DNA from: Phycisphaeraceae bacterium
GTDB taxonomy: Bacteria; Planctomycetota; Phycisphaerae; Phycisphaerales; UBA1924
Reading direction: 5' to 3'
Assembly (NCBI GenBank): GCA_020639235.1
Contig: JACKHC010000001.1
Coordinates: 2,480,001-2,544,000 of the forward strand
Length of the DNA stretch: 64,000 bases
Shown: piece after piece, positions 1-7,081 of the stretch
Layout of the letters: every line of letters begins with the position of its first letter
How positions within the stretch are numbered: the stretch's first letter is position 1
The notes under the pieces: generated by a model
What the model was told of the DNA's origin: nothing
The model's input: only the letters and a program-made list of their open reading frames with translations
The model's database searches: none
Translations under genes and position numbers: made by a program

Positions 1-1
1 G

Positions 2-907
2 CCGCAGTCGCTGGAACAGGTCGCCAGCGCGTCGTGGCGTGAGGACTCGTTCTGCTACCAGTGCCTGCAGGCCGCCGAGCAGTCCCCCAAGTCCGAGTCG
101 CTCAGGGCTGATTTCGAGCTGGCGCTGACGTACTTCCTGCGCGAGTGGCCGGCGCTGTCGCCCCGCACGCGCAGCGTGGTGCAGAGCACGCTGACTTCGA
201 CGACGGACCTGCTCAGCCGCGGCGCGGCCCGCGACATGCTCTCCTCGCCGACGCCCAATGTCTCGCCCGACATGATGCACGATGGCGCGATCATGATCGC
301 CGACTTCCCGGTCCTGCTCTATAGGGATGTCGGGGCGATGATCCAGGTGATCCTCAAGTTCATGTGGCAGCGCGCCCACGCGCGACGGGACATCGCCAAG
401 AACCACCGCCCGACCTTCATCGTCGCCGATGAGAGCCAGATGCTGCTGGTCGATGCCGACCAGGACTTCCAGGCGATCGCGCGCAGCACGCGCACGGCGG
501 TGGTGTACGCGACGCAGTCGGTGTCCGGCATGATCGATGCGCTGGGGCCCAACTCCGAGGCGCAGGTTCACTCGTTGCTTGCGAACATGCAGACGCGCCT
601 CTGCCACCAGCAGACCGACATCCGCACCGTCGAGTACATGCAGCAGCTGATCGGAAGGCGCAGGCAACTGCTCATGAGTGGCAACCAGCCGCGCGACGCC
701 AACTGGCTCGCGCCGCTGATCGGCCCCGAGCCGGGCGGTTCGGCGGGTTTCGGGGAGCAGTGGGAATACGAACTCCAAGCATCGGACCTCAACTCGCTGG
801 CCAAGGGCGGCCCGCCGCACTTCGTCACCGAAGCCATCGCCTATCAGGGCGGCAAGCGCCTCCCCAACGGCAGGACCTGGATGCGCGTGCCGATCCGGCA
901 ACGCTGA
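2..907 (+). CDS. Conjugative coupling protein (VirD4/TraG family), C-terminal part
   Basis: Only the last 301 codons are visible; the reading frame is open to the window edge. Near nt 415-440 there is FIVADESQ, a Walker B-type strand ending in DE. It is followed by VYATQS (about nt 505-520) and by a LLANMQTRLC...IGRRR region. This order matches the C-terminal ATPase/TraM-recognition part of type IV coupling proteins, which bring DNA to the conjugation pore at the inner membrane. The Walker A motif and N-terminal membrane segments would lie upstream, outside the window. It is the first visible gene of the mobile element. A VirB4-like ATPase is a less likely alternative because the DE-Q and TQS spacing fits coupling proteins better. 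Confidence 0.7.
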   Translation, partial: PQSLEQVASASWREDSFCYQCLQAAEQSPKSESLRADFELALTYFLREWPALSPRTRSVVQSTLTSTTDLLSRGAARDMLSSPTPNVSPDMMHDGAIMIADFPVLLYRDVGAMIQVILKFMWQRAHARRDIAKNHRPTFIVADESQMLLVDADQDFQAIARSTRTAVVYATQSVSGMIDALGPNSEAQVHSLLANMQTRLCHQQTDIRTVEYMQQLIGRRRQLLMSGNQPRDANWLAPLIGPEPGGSAGFGEQWEYELQASDLNSLAKGGPPHFVTEAIAYQGGKRLPNGRTWMRVPIRQR

Positions 908-933
908 GCCATTGACCATCAAGGAACCAACAC

Positions 934-1539
934 ATGCAGAAACAACAGCAGCAGCAACCAGAGCCCGGCGGGTGGACACCGGTCGAGGACGCGCGCAACG
1001 CCGCGGCGCTGCTCATGTTCGCGGCGCAGGTGCTGTCGGCGCCCGTCGAGCCTTTCCTGCGCACCCGGTTCGGCGTGAAGTATTTCGGGATGCCGTCGTT
1101 CTTCGCCTTCCTGTGCATCCCGGTATGGATGCTCCTCTGGCCGGAGAAGAGCCCGGCGGGCATCGTGATCTTCTGGGGACTGTTCGTCCTAATGCAGCTG
1201 CGGGCGCGGATCGAGAGCGCCCGCATGATGATGCGCGGCGACATCGTGCACACGCGCTACAACGGCAGGCCCCGCTTGGCAGCGATCCTGAGGCGCACGC
1301 CCGAGCACAAAATCAAATGCGATATCGAGCCGTGGGTCGTGATCATCGCCGGCGGGTTGCTGATGGCGGTCAGCCCTCCGCTGGGCAGCTACCTCATGCT
1401 CTCCGGCTTCTGCCTGGCCATCTGCGGCGGCGTCGCCGAGAGCGTCGACCGCGCCCGCGTCATGCAACTCCACGACGCGTGGCTGGAGCAACAGGCCCTC
1501 GCCGATCGATTCCGCGAAATGCAGGACAACCGCAAGTGA
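934..1539 (+). CDS. Membrane protein of the mobile element, unknown function
   Basis: A 201-residue protein with a Gln-rich N-terminus and two hydrophobic pairs: about residues 50-90 (FFAFLCIPVWMLLW, then IVIFWGLFVLM) and about 135-165 (WVVIIAGGLLMAV, then YLMLSGFCLAICGG). Between them is a basic cytosolic-type stretch, and the C-terminus is charged. An AAGGA sequence lies about 8 nt before the ATG. It follows the coupling protein by 26 nt and is probably cotranscribed with it. No family is recognised; the position suggests an accessory membrane protein of the conjugation machinery, which is only an inference. Confidence 0.6.
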   Translation: MQKQQQQQPEPGGWTPVEDARNAAALLMFAAQVLSAPVEPFLRTRFGVKYFGMPSFFAFLCIPVWMLLWPEKSPAGIVIFWGLFVLMQLRARIESARMMMRGDIVHTRYNGRPRLAAILRRTPEHKIKCDIEPWVVIIAGGLLMAVSPPLGSYLMLSGFCLAICGGVAESVDRARVMQLHDAWLEQQALADRFREMQDNRK

Positions 1540-1570
1540 TAACTCATCACCTTCGAACAAGGAGCAACAC

Positions 1571-1882
1571 ATGAACTTCCGCGAGAATCTAAGCCGCAGC
1601 AAAGAAGTCCTGGGGGCGTACTTCCGTCAGGGGCTGCACGAACTCGGCTCGGTCTTCTACGGCCACGGCACGGCCGCGCAGCACCCCGAGTACGGCATGA
1701 TCGGCACCCGCACGCCCGGGCAGGTGGCCGATGGATTGCGCGCCGATCAGGAGGCAGGCCAGAGCAAGGACAACGCCGCGCCCTCGGCGCTCGACGCGCA
1801 TGTGAGCCATGCGCAGCAGCGGAGCGACGCAGAGCGTGACCACGAGCCGCAGCGCGACGATCCCTCGATCGAACGCGACTAG
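1571..1882 (+). CDS. Small soluble protein of the mobile element, unknown
   Basis: A 103-residue, charged, hydrophilic protein with no membrane segment. The first 45 residues look folded (aromatic and Gly-rich: GAYFRQGL, SVFYGHG). The rest is rich in Asp, Glu, Gln and Arg and probably disordered. A strong AGGAG lies 8 nt before the ATG and the gene starts 31 nt after its neighbour, so it is probably translated from the same message. No family is recognised. Confidence 0.5.
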   Translation: MNFRENLSRSKEVLGAYFRQGLHELGSVFYGHGTAAQHPEYGMIGTRTPGQVADGLRADQEAGQSKDNAAPSALDAHVSHAQQRSDAERDHEPQRDDPSIERD

Positions 1883-1956
1883 ACACGACCGTTTGTTGCA
1901 AGGTTGGTTTCACCCTCAAGAGACCGCCGCGTCCGCGCGGCGGCAGGAGTATCGCC

Positions 1957-2361
1957 ATGTCTGAAAATCGTCCCGATCGCCGCAAACGCGGCTGGTTCGC
2001 GCCGGAGTATCCCGGCCACGGCAAGTGCCCTTTCACGGGTTTCCTGTGCGGGTTCGTCTTCGGCGCGCTGGGCGCCAGCGTGTTCCTGCGCAGTATCGCC
2101 GACGGCCTAGCGGTGCTTGTCGTCGGGCTGATCTGCGCCTTCATGTACGGGATCGAGAGCGCGTTGTTCATCCCGGTGTTCTGCGGACTCTGGTGCGCCG
2201 CGCGGGTTGTATGGGACACCTCGCGCCGCGAGCGCGGCGCGGGCGTTTCAGGAGAACGCGCACGTAACGAACACGCCACCGCCGCCTCTGCGGTCGCCGT
2301 CCAGAACGCGCAGCGCACACTACAGCACCCGGCGCATGGCCCACGACCCGCCCACAACTAG
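1957..2361 (+). CDS. Small membrane protein of the mobile element
   Basis: 134 residues. The basic N-terminus (RPDRRKRGWF) is followed by two hydrophobic segments at about residues 26-46 and 49-75 (FLCGFVFGALGASVFL; LAVLVVGLICAFMYGI, continuing FIPVFCGLW). The tail after about residue 85 is Ala/Arg/His-rich and probably disordered. An AGGAG precedes the ATG by 7 nt. Its 3' end overlaps the next gene by 26 nt. Function is unknown; it is one of two membrane proteins between the coupling protein and the recombinase. Confidence 0.55.
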   Translation: MSENRPDRRKRGWFAPEYPGHGKCPFTGFLCGFVFGALGASVFLRSIADGLAVLVVGLICAFMYGIESALFIPVFCGLWCAARVVWDTSRRERGAGVSGERARNEHATAASAVAVQNAQRTLQHPAHGPRPAHN

Positions 2362-2557
2362 CCCAGACGGCGGTGTCCGGGTGCCAGTCGTGCTCCCCGA
2401 GGGCACGCCCGCCTGGATCACCGCCGATCTCGTGGAAACGACGCTGCGCGTCTGGCAGCGCTTCTACCCGCGCCCCCTGACTGTGGGCGATGCGATTACC
2501 ATTCTCCTGAATACGGGGCGGCTCATGGCCGTCCTGTCCCGGGAGGATCCACCATGA
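2336..2557 (+). CDS. Small protein translationally coupled to the recombinase
   Basis: A 73-residue protein starting MAHDPP. I chose this ATG because an upstream start at 2207 would overlap the preceding gene by 155 nt and add a low-complexity Ala/Arg-rich head. The core (PEGTPAWITADLVETTLRVW, then LTVGDAITILLNTGRL) looks like a compact helical domain of the kind that precedes recombinases in mobile elements. Its stop overlaps the recombinase start in an ATGA at 2554-2557, so the two are translationally coupled. A role in controlling recombination is plausible but not shown. Confidence 0.5.
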   Translation: MAHDPPTTSPDGGVRVPVVLPEGTPAWITADLVETTLRVWQRFYPRPLTVGDAITILLNTGRLMAVLSREDPP

Positions 2558-4080
2558 AACGCTTCGTCGCACTCGCCAGAGTCAGCAGCCGCGAGCAGGA
2601 ACGCGAGGGCTTCTCGCTGGCCGTGCAGGAAGAGGCGCTCCGCCGCTACGCCCAGACCACCGGCGGCGAGATCGTCCGATTCTTCCGCATCGCAGAGACC
2701 GCCAGCAAGTCGGAGGAGCGGCGCTCGTTCCGCGAACTCATCGCCTTCGCCAAGAAGCACGCAGCCGAACTCGACGCGCTGCTCTTCTACAAGGTCGATC
2801 GCGCCGCGCGCAACCTCTTCGACTATGTCGAGCTCGAACGGCTGGAGAGCGAGCACAACCTGCCCTTCATCTCGGTCTCGCAGCCCACCGAGAGCAACCC
2901 CGCCGGTCGCATGATGCGGCGCACGCTTGCCAATATGGCGAGCTTCTACACCGAACAGCAATCGCTCGATGTGAAGGAGGGGCTCGCGCGGCGGGTGCAG
3001 GAGGGCTGGTTCGTCGGCAAGGCGCCCTACGGCTACCGCAATGTCCGCCGCGACGGCAAGTGCGTCGCCGAGATCGATCCCCGCGCCGCGAGGGTCGTCC
3101 AGCGCGTCTTCCAGCTCTACGCCTACGAGCCGCTCACGCTCGATGCGCTGCGCGAGCGTCTGGACCACGAGGGCGTCGTGTACCGGCCACAGGCGCCCAG
3201 ATTCCCGCGTAGCAAACTGCATGGCATGCTCTCGGATCGATCCTATATCGGAGAGGTTCCCTTCAAGGGCCAGTGGTACCCAGGCAACCAAGAGCCCATC
3301 ATCGACCGCGCCACCTGGGACCGCGCGCAGGCGCTGCTCGGCGGTCACATCTACCACGCCCATCAGATGACCTTCGCTGGTGAGTTCATGACTTGCGGCC
3401 ATTGCGGACGCGCCGTCACCGGAGAGCAAGTCACCAAGCGCACCAAGGCGGGCGTCAAACGCTATGTCTATTACCGGTGCAGCGGCTACACCGCCGAGGG
3501 GCACCCGCGCGACCGGGTGACGGAACTCGAACTCGACCGCCAGATCCTCGAACTCTTCGGGCGCATGCGGGTGCAGGACGACGAGGTCCGCGAGTGGTTC
3601 CGGCTGGTGCTCGCCTCCCAGACCCGCGACGCCCAGGCCGAGGCCCGCGCCGAGCGCGAGGAACTCCAGCGGCAGGCGTCGCTCCTGGTCGCCCAGCAGG
3701 ATCGGTTGCTCAATTTGCGGCTCGGCGAGGAGATCGACCCTGACACCTTTGCCCGCAAGCACACCGAACTGCGCGACCGGCTCGCCTCGATCAAGCTCCA
3801 ACTCGATGTCCTGGACCGTTGCCACGACGAGAATGCCGACCTGGCGTCCAAGGCGTTTGAACTGTCGCAAACGCTGCAAAACAAGTGGGTTTCCGCGGAT
3901 TACACCACCAAGCGCCGCATCCTCGAAATCGTGTGTTTGAACTGCCAATTGGAGGGCAAAAAGCTCGTCCCCACCGTCAGAAAACCCTTCGACATGCTCG
4001 CCGAAGGGCTCGATCTCGCAAAAAGTCGGGGTGACTGGATTCGAACCAGCGACCTTCTGACCCCCAGTCAGACGCGCTAA
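2554..4080 (+). CDS. Large serine recombinase (site-specific integrase)
   Basis: 508 residues. The N-terminal resolvase/invertase catalytic domain starts ALARVSSREQE, with the nucleophile Ser about residue 11, and continues to FYKVDRAARN (the conserved DR near residue 82). A recombinase domain follows (GWFVGKAPYGYR; about 150-280), then a zinc-ribbon-like MTCGHCG...YYRC (about 287-318; only three Cys are obvious) and a long coiled coil (about 360-430). Such enzymes cut and join attachment sites for integration and excision. The last 18 codons (GDWIRTSDLL...) are read from the antisense strand of a tRNA-Pro gene, so the natural C-terminus is changed or extended by the integration site. Insertion of a serine recombinase element at a tRNA is less common than for tyrosine integrases. 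Confidence 0.9.
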   Translation: MKRFVALARVSSREQEREGFSLAVQEEALRRYAQTTGGEIVRFFRIAETASKSEERRSFRELIAFAKKHAAELDALLFYKVDRAARNLFDYVELERLESEHNLPFISVSQPTESNPAGRMMRRTLANMASFYTEQQSLDVKEGLARRVQEGWFVGKAPYGYRNVRRDGKCVAEIDPRAARVVQRVFQLYAYEPLTLDALRERLDHEGVVYRPQAPRFPRSKLHGMLSDRSYIGEVPFKGQWYPGNQEPIIDRATWDRAQALLGGHIYHAHQMTFAGEFMTCGHCGRAVTGEQVTKRTKAGVKRYVYYRCSGYTAEGHPRDRVTELELDRQILELFGRMRVQDDEVREWFRLVLASQTRDAQAEARAEREELQRQASLLVAQQDRLLNLRLGEEIDPDTFARKHTELRDRLASIKLQLDVLDRCHDENADLASKAFELSQTLQNKWVSADYTTKRRILEIVCLNCQLEGKKLVPTVRKPFDMLAEGLDLAKSRGDWIRTSDLLTPSQTR

Positions 4081-4100
4081 CCAAGCTGCGCTACACCCCG
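4026..4100 (-). tRNA. tRNA-Pro (anticodon GGG), attachment site of the element
   Basis: On the minus strand the sequence folds into a full cloverleaf. The acceptor stem is CGGGGTG/CACCCCG, with a D arm containing GGTTAGCGC. The anticodon stem TCTGA/TCAGA carries loop CTGGGGG (anticodon GGG), and the T arm has GGTTCGAATCC. The discriminator is A and CCA is not encoded. The recombinase gene enters from the 3' side and stops inside the D arm (TAA at 4078-4080), so the tRNA gene marks the chromosomal side of the integration junction. Confidence 0.95.
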
Positions 4101-4468
4101 TACAACTTCCAGAGGGCCAAGCGTACACGCCATCCAACCACCCGGCAATCCCGCCCCCCCTCCTACGCCCCCCACACCCCCTTCTCGCCCTCGGCCCTTC
4201 CACTTCCCTGCCGCCCGCTGCCTTCCCCCTCCCATTCCCCCGCCCCTTCCGCTATACTCCCCGTCGGCCCCGACCGGGGGCCGCAATCTGTCGGTGCCGA
4301 CGCCCGACGGTGGGACAAATCGAAACGGACTGATTTCCGACGCCCGGCGGCATCCGGGCAAACCCAAGCGACCTTCGCGGGAGGCGAGGCGCTCGGATGG
4401 GGTCACGCACCCCGCTCCGATCGCCCCGGTTCCGCACCCCGCCGGACCCGCTGACAAAGGACACCGTC
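4101..4468 (+). promoter_or_regulatory. Intergenic region and rpsB leader
   Basis: 368 nt with no convincing gene. The first 150 nt are C-rich. A -10-like TATACT sits at 4253-4258 without a clear -35. It is followed by a GC-rich hairpin (GGCCCC/GGGGCC, about 4264-4282) and a second hairpin (GGGGT/ACCCC, about 4399-4413). A strong AAAGGA at 4455-4460 sets the rpsB start. A leader of about 200 nt would be compatible with autoregulation by S2, as known for rpsB in other bacteria, but no conserved S2-binding motif was recognised. Confidence 0.45.
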
Positions 4469-5293
4469 ATGGCAGAGTCACTCGTCAAAGACCTCATCGA
4501 AGCCGGAATCCACTTCGGCCAGCGCTCCAGCAACTGGAACCCGAAGATGAAGCAGTTCATCTACGGCAAGCGCAACTCCATCCACATCATCGACATCAAA
4601 GAGACCGTCAAAGGCCTCCTCCTCGCCAAGAAGTTCGTCGCCCGCGTCGTCGCCGACGGCAAGGATGTCTGCTTCGTCGGCACCAAGCGCCAGGCCAAGG
4701 ATGTCCTCCTCGAGCGCGTCCCCGCAGTCAAAATGCACTGCGTCACCGAGCGCTGGCTCGGCGGCACGCTCACCAACTTCCGCACCATCCGCTCGCGCCT
4801 CAAGCGCCTCGAAGAACTCGAAGCCATCGAGGCCAACGACAACTTCGCCTCCTACTCCAAGAAGATGGAGTCGCAGCTCCGCCGCGAGTCCTCCAAGATC
4901 AAGCGCAACCTCGACGGCATCCGCCACATGAGCAAACTCCCCGGCTGCCTCGTCATCGTCGACCTCAAGCGCGAGATGAACGCCGTCCTCGAAGCCAAGA
5001 AACTCGGCATCCCGACCATCTGCCTCCTCGACACCGACGGCGACCCCGACATGGTCGATATCGCCATCCCCGGCAACGACGACTCCATGCGCTCCATCGA
5101 TGTCGTCATCCGCGAGATCTGCGCCGCCGTCGCCGAGGGCAAGCAGCAGCGCGCCACGACCACCGGCGATCGCGAGAACGCCTCTGGAGAAGCGACCGAG
5201 CAGCAGCCCCGCCGCTCCCGCCGCGCCCAGTTCAAGGCCGACGGCTCCAGCGCCGAAGTCGAAGTCGGCGCTTCTTCCGAACCCTCCGCCTGA
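4469..5293 (+). CDS. rpsB: 30S ribosomal protein S2
   Basis: 274 residues. The N-terminus (LIEAGIHFGQRSSNWNPKMK) and the blocks FVGTKRQAKD, RWLGGTLTNF and PGCLVIVDLK are the S2 signature regions. The frame stays open upstream to 4397, but ATG 4469 has AAAGGA 8 nt before it and begins the canonical S2 N-terminus. S2 is a late-binding protein of the small ribosomal subunit and helps recruit S1. The last 40 residues (after about 230) are a Ser/Glu/Arg-rich tail longer than in most bacteria. It is followed 128 nt later by tsf, the classic rpsB-tsf order. Confidence 0.98.
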   Translation: MAESLVKDLIEAGIHFGQRSSNWNPKMKQFIYGKRNSIHIIDIKETVKGLLLAKKFVARVVADGKDVCFVGTKRQAKDVLLERVPAVKMHCVTERWLGGTLTNFRTIRSRLKRLEELEAIEANDNFASYSKKMESQLRRESSKIKRNLDGIRHMSKLPGCLVIVDLKREMNAVLEAKKLGIPTICLLDTDGDPDMVDIAIPGNDDSMRSIDVVIREICAAVAEGKQQRATTTGDRENASGEATEQQPRRSRRAQFKADGSSAEVEVGASSEPSA

Positions 5294-5421
5294 CGCACCC
5301 GTCGGCGCAGTCACAACTCATGCACCCCGCCCGATCGACCAGACCGGGTGTCGGTGCCGGAACCTGAACCACGCAAACCCCGCCGGTCGCAACACCGGCA
5401 CGCACTTTCGGAGATGGATCG

Positions 5422-6243
5422 ATGCCCGAGATCAGCGCCAAGGATGTCATGGCCCTGCGCAACCAGACCGGACTCTCGATGATGGAGTGCAAGAAGGCGC
5501 TCCAGGAAGCCAACGGCGACGCCGCCGCCGCCGAGGAACTCCTCAAGAAGAAGATGAAGGGCAAGATGGACACGCGCACCGACCGCGCCGCCGGCGAAGG
5601 CCGCATCGCGATCGCGCTGTCCAAGGACGGCCGCAACGCCGCCATCGTCGAACTCCGCGCCGAGACCGACTTCACCGCCAAGAACGACGCCTTCGTCAAC
5701 GCCGCCCAGAAGGTTGCCGATATGGCCCTCGCCTCCAACGCGGGCGATGTCTCGCCCAGCGGCGACATGACCAAGGTCATCGACGACCTCCGCATCTCCA
5801 CCGGCGAGAACATCTCCATCGGCCGCGTCCACAAGGCCGAAGGCGGCGGCAACACCATGTTCGGCACCTACATCCACCACGACGGCAAGACCGGCGTGCT
5901 CCTCCAGGCCGAGGGCTCCGTCTCCCAGGACCTCGCCCGCGAGATCTGCATGCACATCACCGCCGCTGTCCCCCGTCCCAAGGGCGTCACCCGCGACGAT
6001 GTGCCCCAGCATGTCATCGACAAGGAACGCCGACTCGCCATGGAGATGGCCATGGAAGGCGGCAAGAACGAAGAGATCGCCGCCAAGATGGTCGAGGGCA
6101 AGATCAACAAGCTCTACTCCGAACTCGCACTCCTCGAGCAGCCCTTCATCAAGGACGACACCAAGAAGATCAAGGACCTCCTCCCCAAGGGCAGCACGGT
6201 CACCGCCTTCTACCGCTGGCAGGTCGGCGAAGCCGCCGACTAA
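5422..6243 (+). CDS. tsf: Translation elongation factor Ts
   Basis: 273 residues, close to the usual EF-Ts length. The N-terminal UBA-like domain has the LRNQTGLSMMECKKAL motif. The core follows, with AELRAETDF as the TDFVA-like motif (here TDFTAKND), then the C-terminal region with LLEQPFIKDD. EF-Ts exchanges GDP for GTP on EF-Tu. GGAG precedes the ATG. It lies downstream of rpsB and ends at a strong intrinsic terminator, closing the transcription unit. Confidence 0.98.
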   Translation: MPEISAKDVMALRNQTGLSMMECKKALQEANGDAAAAEELLKKKMKGKMDTRTDRAAGEGRIAIALSKDGRNAAIVELRAETDFTAKNDAFVNAAQKVADMALASNAGDVSPSGDMTKVIDDLRISTGENISIGRVHKAEGGGNTMFGTYIHHDGKTGVLLQAEGSVSQDLAREICMHITAAVPRPKGVTRDDVPQHVIDKERRLAMEMAMEGGKNEEIAAKMVEGKINKLYSELALLEQPFIKDDTKKIKDLLPKGSTVTAFYRWQVGEAAD

Positions 6244-6313
6244 CCGCAGACTCGATCGGGTGCCATGGGCAAGACAAAGTCTTGCCCGTGTCCTGAATCA
6301 GCAGACCACGCTC

Positions 6314-6338
6314 AACCCGCGCTCGCCGCGGGTTTTTT
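6314..6338 (+). terminator. Intrinsic terminator of rpsB-tsf
   Basis: A stem AACCCGCG/CGCGGGTT with a five-base loop is followed by six T. A perfect 9-bp hairpin (GGGCAAGAC/GTCTTGCCC, 6267-6287) lies just upstream, between the tsf stop and the terminator. Confidence 0.85.
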
Positions 6339-6374
6339 CATGCCCAATGTCATGCTGCGCCCCCATTGCCTTCT

Positions 6375-6413
6375 CCCCCGCGCCTGCGGGGGATGTGTCA
6401 CGCAACGCGTGAC
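6375..6413. repeat. REP-like double hairpin
   Basis: Two adjacent perfect 7-bp hairpins, CCCCCGC/GCGGGGG (6375-6392) and GTCACGC/GCGTGAC (6397-6413), sit in an intergenic strip of otherwise mixed composition. The layout resembles REP/BIME-type extragenic palindromes. The stop codon of the DUF2238 gene (6398-6400, minus strand) lies inside the second hairpin, so the element has supplied the end of that protein. Confidence 0.5.
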
Positions 6414-7048
6414 GGAGGGGGGTCTCCTAAATTTGTGCTCTGTGCTTTGTGTTCTATGCTCCGCGCTCCCGCCCGCACCCACACCAAACACGCCGCCAGC
6501 CCCGCGCCGATCATATTCGCCACGAGGTCCTGCGCGTTGTTCTCATAGGTTCCCACATTCGTATCAGGAGAGATCACCGTCGCCGTGTACTCAACGACCT
6601 CGTTGAACGCGCCCAGCCCCATCCCCGCGCTCGCCACGATCACAAAGAGCGCAAGCCCCGTCCGCAGTTCCTCGCGCAGAAACCGCCGCAGCGCTTCCCA
6701 CACCGCGAGCGTCGCCACGAAGAACCCGTAGCAGTGAACCAACTTGTCGTACTTGAGAACTTCCGGCTGAATCAGCCAGTAGGAATACAGCGCGACGGTA
6801 TCCCCGCCCTGCTCAAGCCGCAGCACACCACCCGCCATGTGCAACAGCCCCCACACCGACAGCATCCACACCACCGCCGCCGAGAACCGCGCCCGCGCAT
6901 CCGCCCACATCACCAGCCCGATCAGCACAAGCATCACCGCGCCGTAGAACAGAAACTCCGTGTTCTTCCGATACAGCGCCATCGCAATAAACCCCAGCAC
7001 ATACAGCGCCGTGAACGCAGTCACCCACGGATACCGCCTGATCATCAT
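6398..7048 (-). CDS. DUF2238 (YjdF-like) inner-membrane protein
   Basis: 216 residues with about six hydrophobic segments from residue 8 onward. The stretch KYDKLVHCYGFF (about 98-110) followed by NEVVEYTA and AQDLVANMIGAG (about 150-180) matches the acidic/His pattern of the DUF2238 family, whose biochemical role is unknown. The last 20 or so residues are encoded by a 7-nt repeat array and a REP-like hairpin and are probably not original. A GATACT hexamer lies 6 nt before the ATG, and there is no ribosome binding site, so this gene may be leaderless. It can also be read through from the DUF1570 gene 33 nt upstream. Confidence 0.7.
   Translation of the reverse strand: MMIRRYPWVTAFTALYVLGFIAMALYRKNTEFLFYGAVMLVLIGLVMWADARARFSAAVVWMLSVWGLLHMAGGVLRLEQGGDTVALYSYWLIQPEVLKYDKLVHCYGFFVATLAVWEALRRFLREELRTGLALFVIVASAGMGLGAFNEVVEYTATVISPDTNVGTYENNAQDLVANMIGAGLAACLVWVRAGARSIEHKAQSTNLGDPPPSRVA
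6432..6466. repeat. Degenerate 7-nt tandem repeat (TCTGTGC-like)
   Basis: Consecutive heptamers TTTGTGC, TCTGTGC, TTTGTGT, TCTATGC and TCCGCGC follow one another without gaps. The reverse complement contains CACAGAG, the unit of the second repeat near 12427. The array lies within the last codons of the DUF2238 gene and gives it a tail of repeat-derived sequence (HKAQST). Confidence 0.5.
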
Positions 7049-7054
7049 GACCTG

Positions 7055-7060
7055 AGTATC
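7055..7060 (-). promoter_or_regulatory. Possible -10 for a leaderless DUF2238 transcript
   Basis: GATACT on the minus strand, 6 nt before ATG 7048; no Shine-Dalgarno sequence intervenes and no -35 is evident. Confidence 0.4.
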
Positions 7061-7081
7061 GTCAAGCCGGGCCCCGCCGCT

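Larger units (their letters stand above)
1..4080. mobile_element. Right end of an integrative (conjugative?) element abutting tRNA-Pro
   Basis: The stretch from the window edge to the tRNA-Pro gene carries a conjugation coupling-protein C-terminus, three small unknown or membrane proteins, a small protein and a large serine recombinase, all on the plus strand with short gaps. The recombinase is the last gene and its coding sequence runs into the 3' half of a tRNA-Pro gene on the opposite strand. An integrase gene adjacent to the 3' end of a tRNA gene is the usual layout of an element integrated at that tRNA. The left end lies outside the window, so neither the attachment repeats nor the full gene content can be seen. 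That the element is conjugative is inferred from the coupling protein alone. Confidence 0.75.
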
